Part shown: positions 1 through 8,827 of the stretch, one piece after another
How positions within the stretch are numbered: the first letter of the stretch is position 1
How the letters are laid out: the number at the start of each line of letters is the position of its first letter
From: Chloroflexota bacterium
GTDB lineage: Bacteria > Chloroflexota > Anaerolineae > Anaerolineales > Anaerolineaceae
DNA length: 50,822 bases
Assembly (NCBI GenBank): GCA_012799995.1
Contig: JAAZKE010000082.1
Coordinates: 1 to 50,822, forward strand
Reading direction: 5' to 3'
Notes under the pieces: generated by a model
Told to the model about the DNA's origin: nothing
Databases searched by the model: none
Seen by the model: the letters and a program-made list of their open reading frames with translations, nothing else
Made by a program: the position numbers and the translations under genes

Positions 1-360
1 CCTCTTCCACAACAAACTCCCAATAAGATAAGTCACTACGGATCGCAGTTGCAGGTTATTCTACCGGAAAGGGATCAGCTGGAGACTTTTCCGTGGAAGT
101 TCCCTGACATAACTTGCCCGTCCGAGTCAAACAGGACGGTTGTAAATTCTGTAGTAATCTGATGAATTAATCGTTTATCGGAAACTTAAACGGGAATCTC
201 GTTTTATGTAAAACAGTCATCTTAACCGGCACAGTTGTCACCCATTCAACTGCATCTGTTGCGTCTTTTTAGTGACAGCGATGTTAATAAGTCAGCGTCG
301 AAGAATTCTTTGAGAACAATATCATTTTCATATTTCAGTATCGCTGAGAGGAGCAGCACG
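1..360. other. Gene-free stretch downstream of rpsI
   Basis: No convincing coding region was found. The only open frame (plus strand, from 235) runs through the rpsI terminator and into rpsI antisense, so it is treated as noise. A weak inverted repeat, CCGTCC at 118-123 with GGACGG at 134-139, has no T-run after it. It could be a decayed terminator for a gene left of the window. The rest is AT-rich and featureless to the eye. Confidence 0.5.
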
Positions 361-388
361 AAAAAACGCCTCTCTGGAGGCGTTTTTA
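361..388 (-). terminator. Rho-independent terminator of the ribosomal supercluster
   Basis: ACGCCTC at 366-372 pairs perfectly with GAGGCGT at 377-383 around a TCTG loop. A-runs flank it on the left and T-runs on the right, so the hairpin has a U-tract in either direction. It lies about 25 bp beyond the rpsI stop codon, as expected for the end of the minus-strand operon. Confidence 0.88.
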
Positions 389-412
389 TACATACTTTCA
401 ATTTTGATAGAA

Positions 413-811
413 TTACCGTTTTGTGTAGGTAGGAGCCTTGCGAGCCCGTTTCAAACCTGGCTTCTTCCGTTCCTTGATGCGCGGGTCACGGGTGAGCAGC
501 CCGGCATGGCTCAAAGACGGTTTCAACGATTCATCCATCACGACCAAAGCGCGGGCGAGCCCTAATCTGACCGCATCAGTCTGACCGGTGATGCCACCGC
601 CGTTCACATGAACGCTGATGTCATAGGCAGATTGATCCTGATTGATCGCCACGAATGGCCCCAGAATCGATTCAACATCGCCCATTCGGGGGAAATATTC
701 AGCGACCTGTTTATCATTCACAACAAAAGCACCACTGCCGGAACTGATTCGTACGCGTGCTACGCTTTCTTTTCTGCGTCCAATCCCTTCATAATACCGT
801 TCAGCCATCAT
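413..811 (-). CDS. rpsI: Small ribosomal subunit protein S9
   Basis: This is a 132-residue S9, the usual bacterial length. It has the family N-terminus (YYEGIGRRKESVARVR), the central GGG(I)TGQ segment and the basic C-terminal tail ending in YTKR. In bacteria that tail reaches the P-site tRNA in the small subunit. A strong AAAGGAG lies just upstream. Two adjacent ATG codons (811 and 808) are possible starts and the second has the more usual spacing. It is the last gene of the cluster, 8 bp after rplM, and the pair is conserved throughout bacteria. Confidence 0.97.
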   Translation of the reverse strand: MMAERYYEGIGRRKESVARVRISSGSGAFVVNDKQVAEYFPRMGDVESILGPFVAINQDQSAYDISVHVNGGGITGQTDAVRLGLARALVVMDESLKPSLSHAGLLTRDPRIKERKKPGLKRARKAPTYTKR

Positions 812-819
812 TTGCTCCT

Positions 820-1251
820 TTAATTAACCTTTCGTGGATTCTGGGCAGCATGCGGATGACTGTTACCCGCATAAACCTTTAACCGTTTCATCAATGCACG
901 ACCGTGTCGATTATGCGGAATCATCCCCCAGACCGCATATTTGATCACTCGTTCGGGATAGGTTTGCATCATATCTTTCAATGTCGTCTTCCTTAATCCA
1001 CTCGGATACCCGGAATGACGATAATACATTTTAGACATCAATTTTTTAGGGCTGATCGCCAAATGATCGGCATTGATCACAACCACGAAATCCCCCATTT
1101 TCACACCCGGGGTAAAACTGGGTTTATGTTTCCCCAGTAAATAACTTGCAATTTGGGTCGCCAGTCTGCCAATGTTTTGCCCGTTGGCATCCACAAGCAG
1201 CCATTCGTTCTCCGGTTCCCCTTTAATGACATAGGTCTTTTCCACGGTCAT
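820..1251 (-). CDS. rplM: Large ribosomal subunit protein L13
   Basis: This is a full-length 143-residue L13, an early assembly protein that binds 23S rRNA. It has the recognisable GQNIGRLATQIASYLLGK block and the HNRHGRALMKRLKVYAG motif near the C-terminus. It follows truA by 30 bp and precedes rpsI by 8 bp, so the two ribosomal genes are probably co-translated. The start at 1251 gives the expected N-terminus (KTYVIKGEPENEW) with a GGAGAA sequence just upstream. Confidence 0.97.
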   Translation of the reverse strand: MTVEKTYVIKGEPENEWLLVDANGQNIGRLATQIASYLLGKHKPSFTPGVKMGDFVVVINADHLAISPKKLMSKMYYRHSGYPSGLRKTTLKDMMQTYPERVIKYAVWGMIPHNRHGRALMKRLKVYAGNSHPHAAQNPRKVN

Positions 1252-1281
1252 TTCTCCAATCCCTATATATTTATTCTCCTG

Positions 1282-2082
1282 TTACAGTCTCTCAGGCATA
1301 TCCGGATAATTTACACGCATCAGCGTTAATCCGCTTGCCGGAGCCAATCCGCTTGTGTCAATTTTTCCGGTGGTCACTGCACCGATCCAATCCTGCCAAA
1401 GTATCTTTCCCTGCGCAAGGGTCATCTGCAAATAAACCAGCCTGCGAACCATATGGTAAAGGAAGCCATTCGCTTCCACCAGGTATTCAATTTCATCTGA
1501 CGAAGATTTGATCCACTCACTGCAGTAGACCGTACGAACAGTCGCGCCTCCCTTCCGGGGCGGGGAACCGAAAGCGCTGAAATCATGTTCGCCGATAACC
1601 GTTTCCGCAGCTCGCTGCAGCATCTCGAAAGAATAACCCAATCCAATTCGCCAGGCAAAGCGTTCACGCAGCGGGTCCCGCACCTCATCGAAGAAGATGC
1701 GATAGCGGTAGCGGCGGGAGCGGGCGTCGTAGCGCGGGTGAAATTTTGGGTGAACCATCTGCACCTCCCTGACCGCAATCTCCGGAGAGAGATGTGCGTT
1801 CAAGGCTGCCTGCAGACGTTCCAGTCCATGATTCCAGCTGATATCCGCGCTGAAAACCTGCCCCTCAGCATGAACCCCGCTGTCCGTTCTGCCTGCGCTC
1901 AGGACAGCAGTTCCCTGCCAGCCAATCTCGCGCAATGCGTTCTCCAGTTCCAGTTGAACCGTTTTCTGGGTCGCCTGGCGCTGGGAGCCACGGTAAAGCG
2001 TTCCGTCGTAAGAAACTGTAAATTTGTAACGTTCTAATCCTGTTGCTTGAGAGCTTTCCTCTTCAGCTTCGGGATCATTCAC
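1282..2082 (-). CDS. truA: tRNA pseudouridine(38-40) synthase TruA
   Basis: TruA isomerises uridines 38-40 in the anticodon stem-loop of tRNAs. The catalytic Asp lies in the motif AGRTDSGVHAEGQV (around residue 67 of the GTG-initiated product), and FSAFGSPPRKGG and YHMVRRLV are further family motifs. The open frame extends to a TTG at 2100, but a GTG at 2082 overlaps the rplQ stop as GTGAATGA and is the more natural coupled start. Neither has a good Shine-Dalgarno sequence. The placement between rplQ and rplM is also found in Gram-positive genomes. The length of about 266 residues is normal. Confidence 0.93.
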   Translation of the reverse strand: MNDPEAEEESSQATGLERYKFTVSYDGTLYRGSQRQATQKTVQLELENALREIGWQGTAVLSAGRTDSGVHAEGQVFSADISWNHGLERLQAALNAHLSPEIAVREVQMVHPKFHPRYDARSRRYRYRIFFDEVRDPLRERFAWRIGLGYSFEMLQRAAETVIGEHDFSAFGSPPRKGGATVRTVYCSEWIKSSSDEIEYLVEANGFLYHMVRRLVYLQMTLAQGKILWQDWIGAVTTGKIDTSGLAPASGLTLMRVNYPDMPERL

Positions 2083-2455
2083 CAACAAGCTCAACAACAA
2101 CCATTTCAGCGGAGTCCCCTTTGCGAGGTCCCAGCTTGGTTAATCGAATGTAACCGCCATTTCTTTTTTCGAATCGCGGAGCAATATCGTCGAAAAGTTT
2201 TTGTGTAATTTCGCGATCATTCCCAAGGCGGGAAGCAGCCAGGCGGGAGGCGTTCATCTTAGCGACTTTATCTCCCTGATTGCCCTTCTTCGCCAATGTA
2301 ATCAATTTTTCAGCATCACCGCGCATCGCATACGCTTTCGCCTGTGTGGTCACAATTCGTTCGTGTTCAAACAGCGCTCGAATTTGTGAGATCCGCATCA
2401 GTTTGCGTTGTGATGATGTTCTTCCCAGTTTATATCCAGCAACTCCATGTCGCAT
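2075..2455 (-). CDS. rplQ: Large ribosomal subunit protein L17
   Basis: This is a 126-residue L17 with the diagnostic N-terminus MRHGVAGYKLGRTSSQRK, the RIVTTQAKA block and the C-terminal segment NGGYIRLTKLGPRKGDSAEM. L17 lies near the polypeptide exit tunnel of the 50S subunit. It directly follows rpoA (5 bp gap), the classical alpha-operon order. Its last codons overlap the start region of truA. Confidence 0.97.
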   Translation of the reverse strand: MRHGVAGYKLGRTSSQRKLMRISQIRALFEHERIVTTQAKAYAMRGDAEKLITLAKKGNQGDKVAKMNASRLAASRLGNDREITQKLFDDIAPRFEKRNGGYIRLTKLGPRKGDSAEMVVVELVGE

Positions 2456-2460
2456 TTCAA

Positions 2461-3432
2461 TTACTCCGTGTCACTATCCTTTTTGAGATAACCTTTTTCC
2501 TGCAGTTTCTCACGCAATTCCTCAAGGCTTTTTTCGCCGAAATTGCGAATCGATTTCACTGCTTCATCCCCTTTTTCCAACAAATCAAGCACTTCTCCGA
2601 CCGTTGCAATACCTGTTCGCTTCAATGAGTTGAAGACCCGAACTGACAAATCCAGATTTTCGATAGGAGTTTCCGCTGTTTCAGTCGCCAGTCTTGTGTT
2701 CTGAGTTTCTTTCGTCGGCAGATCAGGGAGCATGTCCTCGCTGATTCCGGAGATGAAGCGCAGATGTTCAATCAGGATTTTGGATGCATTGACCAGCGCC
2801 GGTTTCGGCTGAATCGTTCCATCCGTCCAGATTTCCAGTTCCAGTTTGTCATAGTTGGTGCTTTGCCCGTACAGAGCTGACCCGACGTTCCAGTTGACGC
2901 GCTTAATGGGGCTGAAGATCGCATCCACCGGCAGTTCACTGATCTGCAGGTGACTTTTTGAACCACGATCGTTCGCCGGCAGGTAGCCGCGTCCCCGTTC
3001 CACTGTCAAATCGATTTCCAAATGTGTATTGGGGTCGTTGACAGTAAACAGGAAGAGTCCCGGATTCAGAATCTCAACTTCTGCCGGGCATTGAATATCA
3101 GACGCAAACACCTCGCCTTCACCGTTCACTTCCAAATGAAGGTGGGAGATATCTCCTTCGAAAAGTTTCAGTCGAATTTGCTTAATTTGCAGCATCACCT
3201 GCAGTACGTCTTCACGCACACCCGGAATGGCACTGAATTCGTGCATCACTTCGGAGATTCGAATAGAAGTAACTGCTGCGCCTTCCAGTGAAGAGAGCAG
3301 TACACGTCGGAGTGCATTCCCAAGAGTCACACCATAACCGCGCTCAAGCGGGTAAATGACGAATTTTCCGTAATTCTCCGCTTCTCGTTCGCGTTCCACT
3401 TTCGGTGTTACCATATTGCTTAAAGTAGCCAA
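2461..3432 (-). CDS. rpoA: RNA polymerase alpha subunit
   Basis: This is a 323-residue alpha subunit. The N-terminal domain (about 1-230) includes GYGVTLGNALRRVLLSSLEG, the dimerisation and core-assembly segment. A linker follows, and then a C-terminal domain (about 255-315) with VFNSLKRTGIATVGEVL and IRNFGEKSLEEL, the helix-hairpin-helix surface that contacts UP-element DNA and activators. Length and both domains are standard. It lies between rpsD and rplQ as in most bacteria. Confidence 0.98.
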   Translation of the reverse strand: MATLSNMVTPKVEREREAENYGKFVIYPLERGYGVTLGNALRRVLLSSLEGAAVTSIRISEVMHEFSAIPGVREDVLQVMLQIKQIRLKLFEGDISHLHLEVNGEGEVFASDIQCPAEVEILNPGLFLFTVNDPNTHLEIDLTVERGRGYLPANDRGSKSHLQISELPVDAIFSPIKRVNWNVGSALYGQSTNYDKLELEIWTDGTIQPKPALVNASKILIEHLRFISGISEDMLPDLPTKETQNTRLATETAETPIENLDLSVRVFNSLKRTGIATVGEVLDLLEKGDEAVKSIRNFGEKSLEELREKLQEKGYLKKDSDTE

Positions 3433-3485
3433 TTTTCACCCCTTTCCGATACAAACCATTTCCGATTGCATCGGTGCCTTATCGA

Positions 3486-4130
3486 TTATCGTGAATAAAA
3501 CTCGACAATCAATTGTTCGTTGATATTCCCATCAATTTCACTGCGTTCAGGCATCCGTAATACTTTTCCGCTGATCGCTTTTGCATCGCGGGAAAGCCAT
3601 AACGGGCATGTTCTCTTATCCGCTACTTCAGCCAAATCTCTGAAAAGAGGTTTTGATTTTGAATTCTCGCGAATTTCAACCGTGTCTCCGGGTTTCATGA
3701 TCATCGACGGGATGTCATGAGGGACACCGTTCACCTTGAAATGACCATGGGTTACCATCTGGCGCGCCTGTGTACGATTTTCGGCAAACCCCAGACGGAA
3801 AACCACGTTATCCAATCGCGCTTCCAACATCTGCAGCAAATTGATACCAGTCATACCTGGTTGTTTCAATGCGATGCCGAACACACGTCTGAATTGACGT
3901 TCCAAAACACCATATTTCCTGCGAGCCTTCTGTTTCGCGCGGAGCTGTTTCGAATAGTCCGAAACCCGTTCCCCACCGCCGCGGCCGCTTCCCGAACGAC
4001 CATGGTCGCCAGGCGCATAAGCGCGTTTTTCAAACGAGCATTTTGCGGAAAAACAGCGTTCGCCTTTCAAGAATAATTTTTCATTTTCTCGTCGGCATAA
4101 TTTACATACCGATCCGGTATACCTTGCCAT
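3486..4130 (-). CDS. rpsD: Small ribosomal subunit protein S4, zinc-binding form
   Basis: This is a 214-residue S4, a primary 16S rRNA binder that nucleates the 30S body. The N-terminus carries Cys9, Cys12, Cys26 and Cys31, the four-cysteine (C+) form expected to bind zinc. The S4 RNA-binding domain is visible around LDNVVFRLGFAENRTQARQ. In many bacteria S4 autoregulates the alpha operon; no such site could be assigned here by eye. Confidence 0.97.
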   Translation of the reverse strand: MARYTGSVCKLCRRENEKLFLKGERCFSAKCSFEKRAYAPGDHGRSGSGRGGGERVSDYSKQLRAKQKARRKYGVLERQFRRVFGIALKQPGMTGINLLQMLEARLDNVVFRLGFAENRTQARQMVTHGHFKVNGVPHDIPSMIMKPGDTVEIRENSKSKPLFRDLAEVADKRTCPLWLSRDAKAISGKVLRMPERSEIDGNINEQLIVEFYSR

Positions 4131-4149
4131 TCTATATTCCTTTCATCCT

Positions 4150-4554
4150 TTATACGCGGCGTTTCTTTGGAGGACGGCATCCGTTATGGGCAACGGGCGT
4201 GATATCCGAAATGGAACGGACCTTCATTCCCATCCCCTGGATAGCACGAATCGCAGATTCACGACCGGGACCCGGGCCTTTGATAATCAAATCGACTTCC
4301 TGAACACCCATTGTCTGCGCAGTTTTGATCGCCTGTTCGGCTGCGAGACGCGCAGCGAACGGTGTGCTCTTGCGTGAACCTTTGTAGCCTGATGAACCGG
4401 AGCTGCTCCAGCAGACCGGGTTCCCCATGGCATCGGTTACCGTTACGATGGTGTTGTTGAAGGAAGCAAAAATGTGCACCTGAGCAGAACCCAGCGTGCG
4501 CTTCACTTTTCGTGCGGTAGTCGCACGACGCGATGAGCGTACATTTTGAGCCAT
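4150..4554 (-). CDS. rpsK: Small ribosomal subunit protein S11
   Basis: This 134-residue S11 forms part of the platform of the 30S subunit next to the mRNA exit. Family blocks are [19 protein letters not shown], the [17 protein letters not shown] region and the C-terminal [19 protein letters not shown] gap of 118 bp separates it from rpsM upstream, longer than most gaps in the cluster, with no gene in it. Confidence 0.97.
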   Translation of the reverse strand: MAQNVRSSRRATTARKVKRTLGSAQVHIFASFNNTIVTVTDAMGNPVCWSSSGSSGYKGSRKSTPFAARLAAEQAIKTAQTMGVQEVDLIIKGPGPGRESAIRAIQGMGMKVRSISDITPVAHNGCRPPKKRRV

Positions 4555-4672
4555 ATTTCCCCTTACTGACTTATGTTACTTGGTTAATCGAAAACATCGG
4601 TCGCAACAGCAGGCAGCCGCAGGGATGATGAAAGGAATCCCAACCTGCCGTATAAGACCGAGTTGTTTCGGA

Positions 4673-5062
4673 TTATTTCTTCGTTGCTCCGCGGCGACGG
4701 CCACGACCGGCAACAGTCTTCTTCGGACCTTTGGCTGTTCTGGCGTTTGTGCGCGTCCGTTGACCACGGGAAGGAAGGTTCCTTCGATGGCGCATACCGC
4801 GAAAACAACCGATTTCGACCAGACGCTTGATGTTCATTTGAACTTCACGTCTCAGATCACCTTCAACGATGTAGTTCTTTGCGATGTAATCGCGCAGAAG
4901 GTTTTCGTCATTTTCTGATAAATCCTTAACGCGAATTTCCGGCCGAACACCGGTATCGCGCAGGATTTGCTGTGCACGCGTCAACCCGATCCCATAGATG
5001 TAGGTCAATGCGATTTCAATGCGTTTGTTACGTGGAAGATCAACACCTTCAATTCTTGCCAT
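4673..5062 (-). CDS. rpsM: Small ribosomal subunit protein S13
   Basis: This 129-residue S13 sits in the head of the 30S subunit and bridges to the 50S. It begins [21 protein letters not shown], has the helix-turn [12 protein letters not shown], and ends in [18 protein letters not shown] followed by a strongly basic tail that normally contacts tRNA. It follows rpmJ by 8 bp. Confidence 0.97.
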   Translation of the reverse strand: MARIEGVDLPRNKRIEIALTYIYGIGLTRAQQILRDTGVRPEIRVKDLSENDENLLRDYIAKNYIVEGDLRREVQMNIKRLVEIGCFRGMRHRRNLPSRGQRTRTNARTAKGPKKTVAGRGRRRGATKK

Positions 5063-5070
5063 AGTCTATC

Positions 5071-5184
5071 TTATCCCTGTCGCTGTTTGTGCTTTGGATT
5101 TTCGCAAATGACATACAAACGACCTGATCGTTTGACGATTTTGCATTTAGCACAGCGTTTCTTAATAGATGAAGTAACCTTCAT
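5071..5184 (-). CDS. rpmJ: Large ribosomal subunit protein L36, zinc-binding form
   Basis: This is a 37-codon gene read directly from the sequence: ATG at 5184, TAA at 5073-5071. The product begins [19 protein letters not shown] and has Cys11, Cys14, Cys27 and His32, the classical zinc knuckle of L36. Length and position immediately before rpsM are typical. The infA gene that usually precedes it is not present in the 78 bp between rpmJ and map. Confidence 0.95.
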   Translation of the reverse strand: MKVTSSIKKRCAKCKIVKRSGRLYVICENPKHKQRQG

Positions 5185-5262
5185 TTTTCACACTCCCTCG
5201 GATCTGTTCATCCGGAAATAACAATAAAAGCCTATCAATTATATCTGCTGTTAGGCAGATTG

Positions 5263-6090
5263 TCAAACAATTCTATAATCCGTTAGACGGATTCCGCTCA
5301 CCGGTGGGGTACCATCCTTCAACAGCGTCAGGATCCTCGGCCCGTCCTCTGTAATCGCCACAGAGTGTTCAAAATGAGCAGTAAGGCTCATATCCGCTGA
5401 GGAAACGCCCCAACCATCCGAGATGGTTTTCGTCGCTTCGGTTCCCACCAGAACCATCGGTTCCAGGGCAATCGTCATGCCGCTTTTCAGCACTACACCC
5501 TGTCCGGGTTCGCCATAGTTCGGCACTTGCGGCGCCTCCCACATTCTTCTGCCAACGCCATGTCCGGTGTATTGTCTCGTGACATAGAAGCCGTTTTTCT
5601 CGACATAAGCCTGGACAGCTGCGGAAACATCGCCGCTGCGATTGCCGGGGATCATCTTGCTGATCCCTTCATAAAGGGATGCTTCTGTTACCTCCAGCAA
5701 CTTGCGAGCTTCAGCGGAGATTTCACCCACACCGATCGTAAATGCTGAATCAGCAACATACCCTTTGTAAATTGTGCCGCAGTCAACAGACACAATATCC
5801 CCTTCTTTAAGGATCACCTTTGAGGAAGGAATCCCGTGGACAAGAATATTGTTGACACTCACACAGGTACTGGCAGGGAACGGAATCGGTCCGGGGACGC
5901 CCTTGAAAGGGGATGTCACCTTATAGTGTTTCAGCACACTCTCCGCCGCATGATCCACATCTGCTGTGGAAGCGCCCGGTACGCAAGCTTTAGCTGCTGC
6001 TGCAAGCGCCTCAGCATTGATAATGCCCGCCTCGCGCATCAGCTCCAACTCAGCTTTCGATTTGATGCTGATCTGCCGTTCCCAGCTCAT
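5263..6090 (-). CDS. map: Methionine aminopeptidase, type I
   Basis: This 275-residue enzyme removes the initiator Met from nascent proteins. The pita-bread metallopeptidase ligands are all visible: the two Asp in VDCGTIYKGYVADSAF, His in YTGHGVGRRMWE, Glu in ALEPM and Glu in HFEHSVAI. It is slightly longer than the E. coli enzyme, with a C-terminal extension after ITEDGPRILT. It lies 10 bp after adk, the usual secY-adk-map order. Confidence 0.96.
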   Translation of the reverse strand: MSWERQISIKSKAELELMREAGIINAEALAAAAKACVPGASTADVDHAAESVLKHYKVTSPFKGVPGPIPFPASTCVSVNNILVHGIPSSKVILKEGDIVSVDCGTIYKGYVADSAFTIGVGEISAEARKLLEVTEASLYEGISKMIPGNRSGDVSAAVQAYVEKNGFYVTRQYTGHGVGRRMWEAPQVPNYGEPGQGVVLKSGMTIALEPMVLVGTEATKTISDGWGVSSADMSLTAHFEHSVAITEDGPRILTLLKDGTPPVSGIRLTDYRIV

Positions 6091-6100
6091 TTCTTTCCTG

Positions 6101-6781
6101 TTATTCTTTCAAACCGCAACCTGCGCGGATTACAGACAGGATGTCTGCACTGACTTCATCGATCGTCCGGTTACCGTCTACCCGATTCAACACCCCTTTT
6201 TTCTCATAATAGTCAATCAAAGGAGCAGTCTGGTTTTCATAAACTTCAATCCGATGCAGGATCGTCTCTGTTTTGTCGTCCTCGCGCTGATACAGCGTCA
6301 AGCCGCAGACGTCGCAAACTCCTTCCACTTTCGGAGGGTTGTTTACTTCATGGAAGACATGTCCCTGCGGGCACATCCAACGGCCGCTCAGACGGCTGAC
6401 TAACACTTCGTTTGCCAGATCAATCAGCGGCACGCAGCAGATCGAGGTTCCAAACTGTTCGCCAAGGATCTTGTCGAACGCTTCTGCCTGGGCGATTGTG
6501 CGCGGGAAACCATCTAAAAGCGCTCCCTTCGCGCAATCAGGGCAACTGATACGATCAGCAACCATGGCAATCGTGACTTCATCTGGCACCAGCTGACCAC
6601 TGTTCATGTAGGTCTGTGCGGTTTTGCCCAACTCGGTCTGATTCTTCAAATTGTCGCGGAACAGATCACCGGTACTGATGTGCGGGATCTGTAACTTCTC
6701 CGCAGCAATTTTTGCCTGCGTTCCTTTGCCGGCCCCAGGAGGACCGATCAGAACGACAAATGTCTGGCTCATTGGCTTCAT
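6101..6781 (-). CDS. adk: Adenylate kinase with a zinc-type LID
   Basis: Adenylate kinase catalyses ATP + AMP = 2 ADP. The P-loop GPPGAGKGT is at residues 13-21, the AMP-binding region HISTGDLFRD at about 34-43 and DGFPRT at 90-95. The long-form LID carries Cys137, Cys156 and Cys159. The second usual Cys is absent and His141 (CPQGH) lies nearby, so a Cys3His zinc site is possible. The ATG at 6781 lies just after secY; an internal ATG at 6772 (MSQTFVVLIG) has the better Shine-Dalgarno spacing and may be the true start. Confidence 0.96.
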   Translation of the reverse strand: MKPMSQTFVVLIGPPGAGKGTQAKIAAEKLQIPHISTGDLFRDNLKNQTELGKTAQTYMNSGQLVPDEVTIAMVADRISCPDCAKGALLDGFPRTIAQAEAFDKILGEQFGTSICCVPLIDLANEVLVSRLSGRWMCPQGHVFHEVNNPPKVEGVCDVCGLTLYQREDDKTETILHRIEVYENQTAPLIDYYEKKGVLNRVDGNRTIDEVSADILSVIRAGCGLKE

Positions 6782-6786
6782 CCTGA

Positions 6787-8124
6787 TTACCGAATCAATC
6801 TTTCTTCATAGCCATGTTGGCTCAGCTCACTCTGCAGGTAGTCAATGATGTCACGTACAACACCGACAACAATCAACATACCAGAAGAGGACATCAACAT
6901 AGTGGAGTGAGCACTCGTCCCAAGAAGCGCACCCAGAATATATGGAAGGATCGCGATCAAACCAAGGAAGATAGCTCCCGGAAAGGTGATCCTGTTCTGG
7001 ATTTTCGCAAGATAATTCTGCGTGTCAACTCCGGCTGCGCGCCCTGGAACAACTGCGCCCTGCTTTTTCAGGCTGGTACCGTAATCGTTGTTCATAAAGG
7101 TGACGCTGGTGTAGAAATAGGTAAACGCTACCACCAAAACAAAATACATAAAAATGTAGAGCGGGCTGTTACCGCTGAAATTCCGTTGGAACCACAGCGA
7201 AGAATTACGCACCCACTCAGTCCCTGAGTTGACAAAGAAGCTGGCGATCAGCGCCGGGAAGGTGATGATCGACTGCGCAAAGATGAGCGGGATCATACCA
7301 ACTGCGTTCACGCGCAGCGGCAATGAGGTCGAACCGCCGGATTTTACGCCACGATAACCAATGCGCTGTCCCGGGATCATCAGTTTCACATAGCGGGTAC
7401 CCTGCTGAATGTACACAATCGTATAGACCGTGACCAGCAATACCAGGATCGAGACGATCAGAATGTACCAGCCAGAGGTTTGATCTGCCAGGATGCGCAC
7501 CAGGTTACTGGGAACCTGAGAGACGATACCAGAGAAGATGATCAGTGATAACCCCTGTTGCTGAATTCCATATTCTGAGATGATTTGCCCCAGCCAGATC
7601 GCGATCAGCGTTCCAGCGACCATCGTGGCGATGTTGGCAATGGTTGGCAGCAGGTTTGAACCGCTGAAGCCGTAATTTTTCAACACGGTCACGCCGGGCA
7701 TAATCTGGTTGAACAGGCTGATCTGACCAATAGCCGACAACAACGCCATCGGGATCGTCAGATACATCGTCCATTTTTCCATCCATTTTCGGCCTTCGCG
7801 CGGGTCTTCCTTCATTTTCCTTTCAATTGCAGGAATGATTGGTCCGAGCAATTGCAGGATAATGGATGCGGTGATGTATGGGTATACCCCCATTGCCAGA
7901 ATAGAAAATGATGAAAGCGTACCACCAGAAAGAACGTTCAAAATGCCGATCAGGTCTCCGGCAGCGGTCGTGCTGGTTCTCAGCGCTTCAATCACTGCGG
8001 AGTTAAACCCGGGCACCGGGATATTCGCGATCAGCCGGTAGATCACCAGAATTCCGAGTGTGATCAGCAGCTTGTTGCGAATATCGTTAGATTTCCAGAT
8101 ATAACGCCATGGGGATCTCTTCAT
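6787..8124 (-). CDS. secY: Protein translocase subunit SecY
   Basis: This 445-residue polytopic protein has about ten membrane helices and forms the channel of the Sec translocon. Family signatures are the segment around NIPVPGFN after helix 1, GERKMKEDPREGRKWMEKW-like cytoplasmic residues, the long cytoplasmic loop with IPGQRIGYRGVKSGGST, and LRVNAVGMIPLIFAQSI. It follows rplO by 32 bp and lies directly before adk, as in spc operons generally. Confidence 0.97.
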   Translation of the reverse strand: MKRSPWRYIWKSNDIRNKLLITLGILVIYRLIANIPVPGFNSAVIEALRTSTTAAGDLIGILNVLSGGTLSSFSILAMGVYPYITASIILQLLGPIIPAIERKMKEDPREGRKWMEKWTMYLTIPMALLSAIGQISLFNQIMPGVTVLKNYGFSGSNLLPTIANIATMVAGTLIAIWLGQIISEYGIQQQGLSLIIFSGIVSQVPSNLVRILADQTSGWYILIVSILVLLVTVYTIVYIQQGTRYVKLMIPGQRIGYRGVKSGGSTSLPLRVNAVGMIPLIFAQSIITFPALIASFFVNSGTEWVRNSSLWFQRNFSGNSPLYIFMYFVLVVAFTYFYTSVTFMNNDYGTSLKKQGAVVPGRAAGVDTQNYLAKIQNRITFPGAIFLGLIAILPYILGALLGTSAHSTMLMSSSGMLIVVGVVRDIIDYLQSELSQHGYEERLIR

Positions 8125-8156
8125 ACTTTCTTTCTCCTTAGAAACACAGGCGTCTA

Positions 8157-8609
8157 TTACCCGATGAGTTCGACACTGCCGCCGGCAGCTTCAATTTTCT
8201 CGCGAGCGCCTTTAGTAATGCGATGAACCTTCAGTTTATATGCCTTTTCCACTTCACCTCTGCCGAGGATCACGATTGGATTGTTCTTTTTGCTGAGCAG
8301 GTTGGCTTCAGCTAAGACTTCAGGCGTAATTTCCTGGCTGTCGTCAAGTCGTTCCAGCATTTCCAGATTTACTTCGTTATATTCAACACGATTCGGCGGA
8401 GTAAACCCTTCACCGCGCATGAACGGCAATCGGCGATAGAAAGGCAGGTTACCACCCTGGCGATAGATGTGACCGCCAAAGCCCTGTCGGGCGTGCTGAC
8501 CCTTGGTACCTTTACCGGCAGTTTTCCCCTGACCGGCTGCGTGACCACGACCGACACGCTTCTTTTCCTGCTTTGCGCCTTCATTCGGTTTTAAATCATG
8601 AATTTTCAT
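8157..8609 (-). CDS. rplO: Large ribosomal subunit protein L15
   Basis: This 150-residue L15 has a long glycine- and basic-rich N-terminal arm (KRVGRGHAAGQGKTAGKGTK) that threads into 23S rRNA. The globular C-terminal part has VVILGRGEVEKAYKLKVHRI-like residues ending in AAGGSVELIG. It starts 2 bp after the rpmD stop, so the two genes are probably translationally coupled. Confidence 0.97.
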   Translation of the reverse strand: MKIHDLKPNEGAKQEKKRVGRGHAAGQGKTAGKGTKGQHARQGFGGHIYRQGGNLPFYRRLPFMRGEGFTPPNRVEYNEVNLEMLERLDDSQEITPEVLAEANLLSKKNNPIVILGRGEVEKAYKLKVHRITKGAREKIEAAGGSVELIG

Positions 8610-8611
8610 AC

Positions 8612-8827
8612 TTATTCCTCTACCTCGCTCACCTCAACCAGGTGGTTCACCTTCAACAGCATCCCACGCAATGAGGGAGTGTCCTTCTGAACGACAACCT
8701 GATTCAACCGGGTTAATCCGAGGGCTTCAATCGTTCGTTTATGGTTTTTGGAGTAACCGATGCTGCTTTTGACATACTTAATCTGCAGCTTCTTCGGTTC
8801 AGCAGTTTTTGCTTTCGCTTTAGCCAT
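8612..8827 (-). CDS. rpmD: Large ribosomal subunit protein L30
   Basis: This is a 71-residue L30. The open frame extends upstream to 8899, but the ATG at 8827 is preceded by GGAGG at normal spacing and overlaps the rpsE stop by 8 bp, so it is chosen. The core [19 protein letters not shown] and [20 protein letters not shown] is typical. A short Ala-Lys-rich N-terminal extension ([13 protein letters not shown]) makes it about ten residues longer than the E. coli protein. Confidence 0.95.
   Translation of the reverse strand: MAKAKAKTAEPKKLQIKYVKSSIGYSKNHKRTIEALGLTRLNQVVVQKDTPSLRGMLLKVNHLVEVSEVEE

Noticed and set aside
235-432. Small plus-strand frame at the left end
   Set aside because: It runs through the rpsI terminator hairpin and ends within rpsI antisense.
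2083-2100. TTG at 2100 as the truA start
   Set aside because: It adds only residues read from the rplQ tail and has no ribosome-binding site. The GTG at 2082 overlaps the rplQ stop in the usual coupled way.
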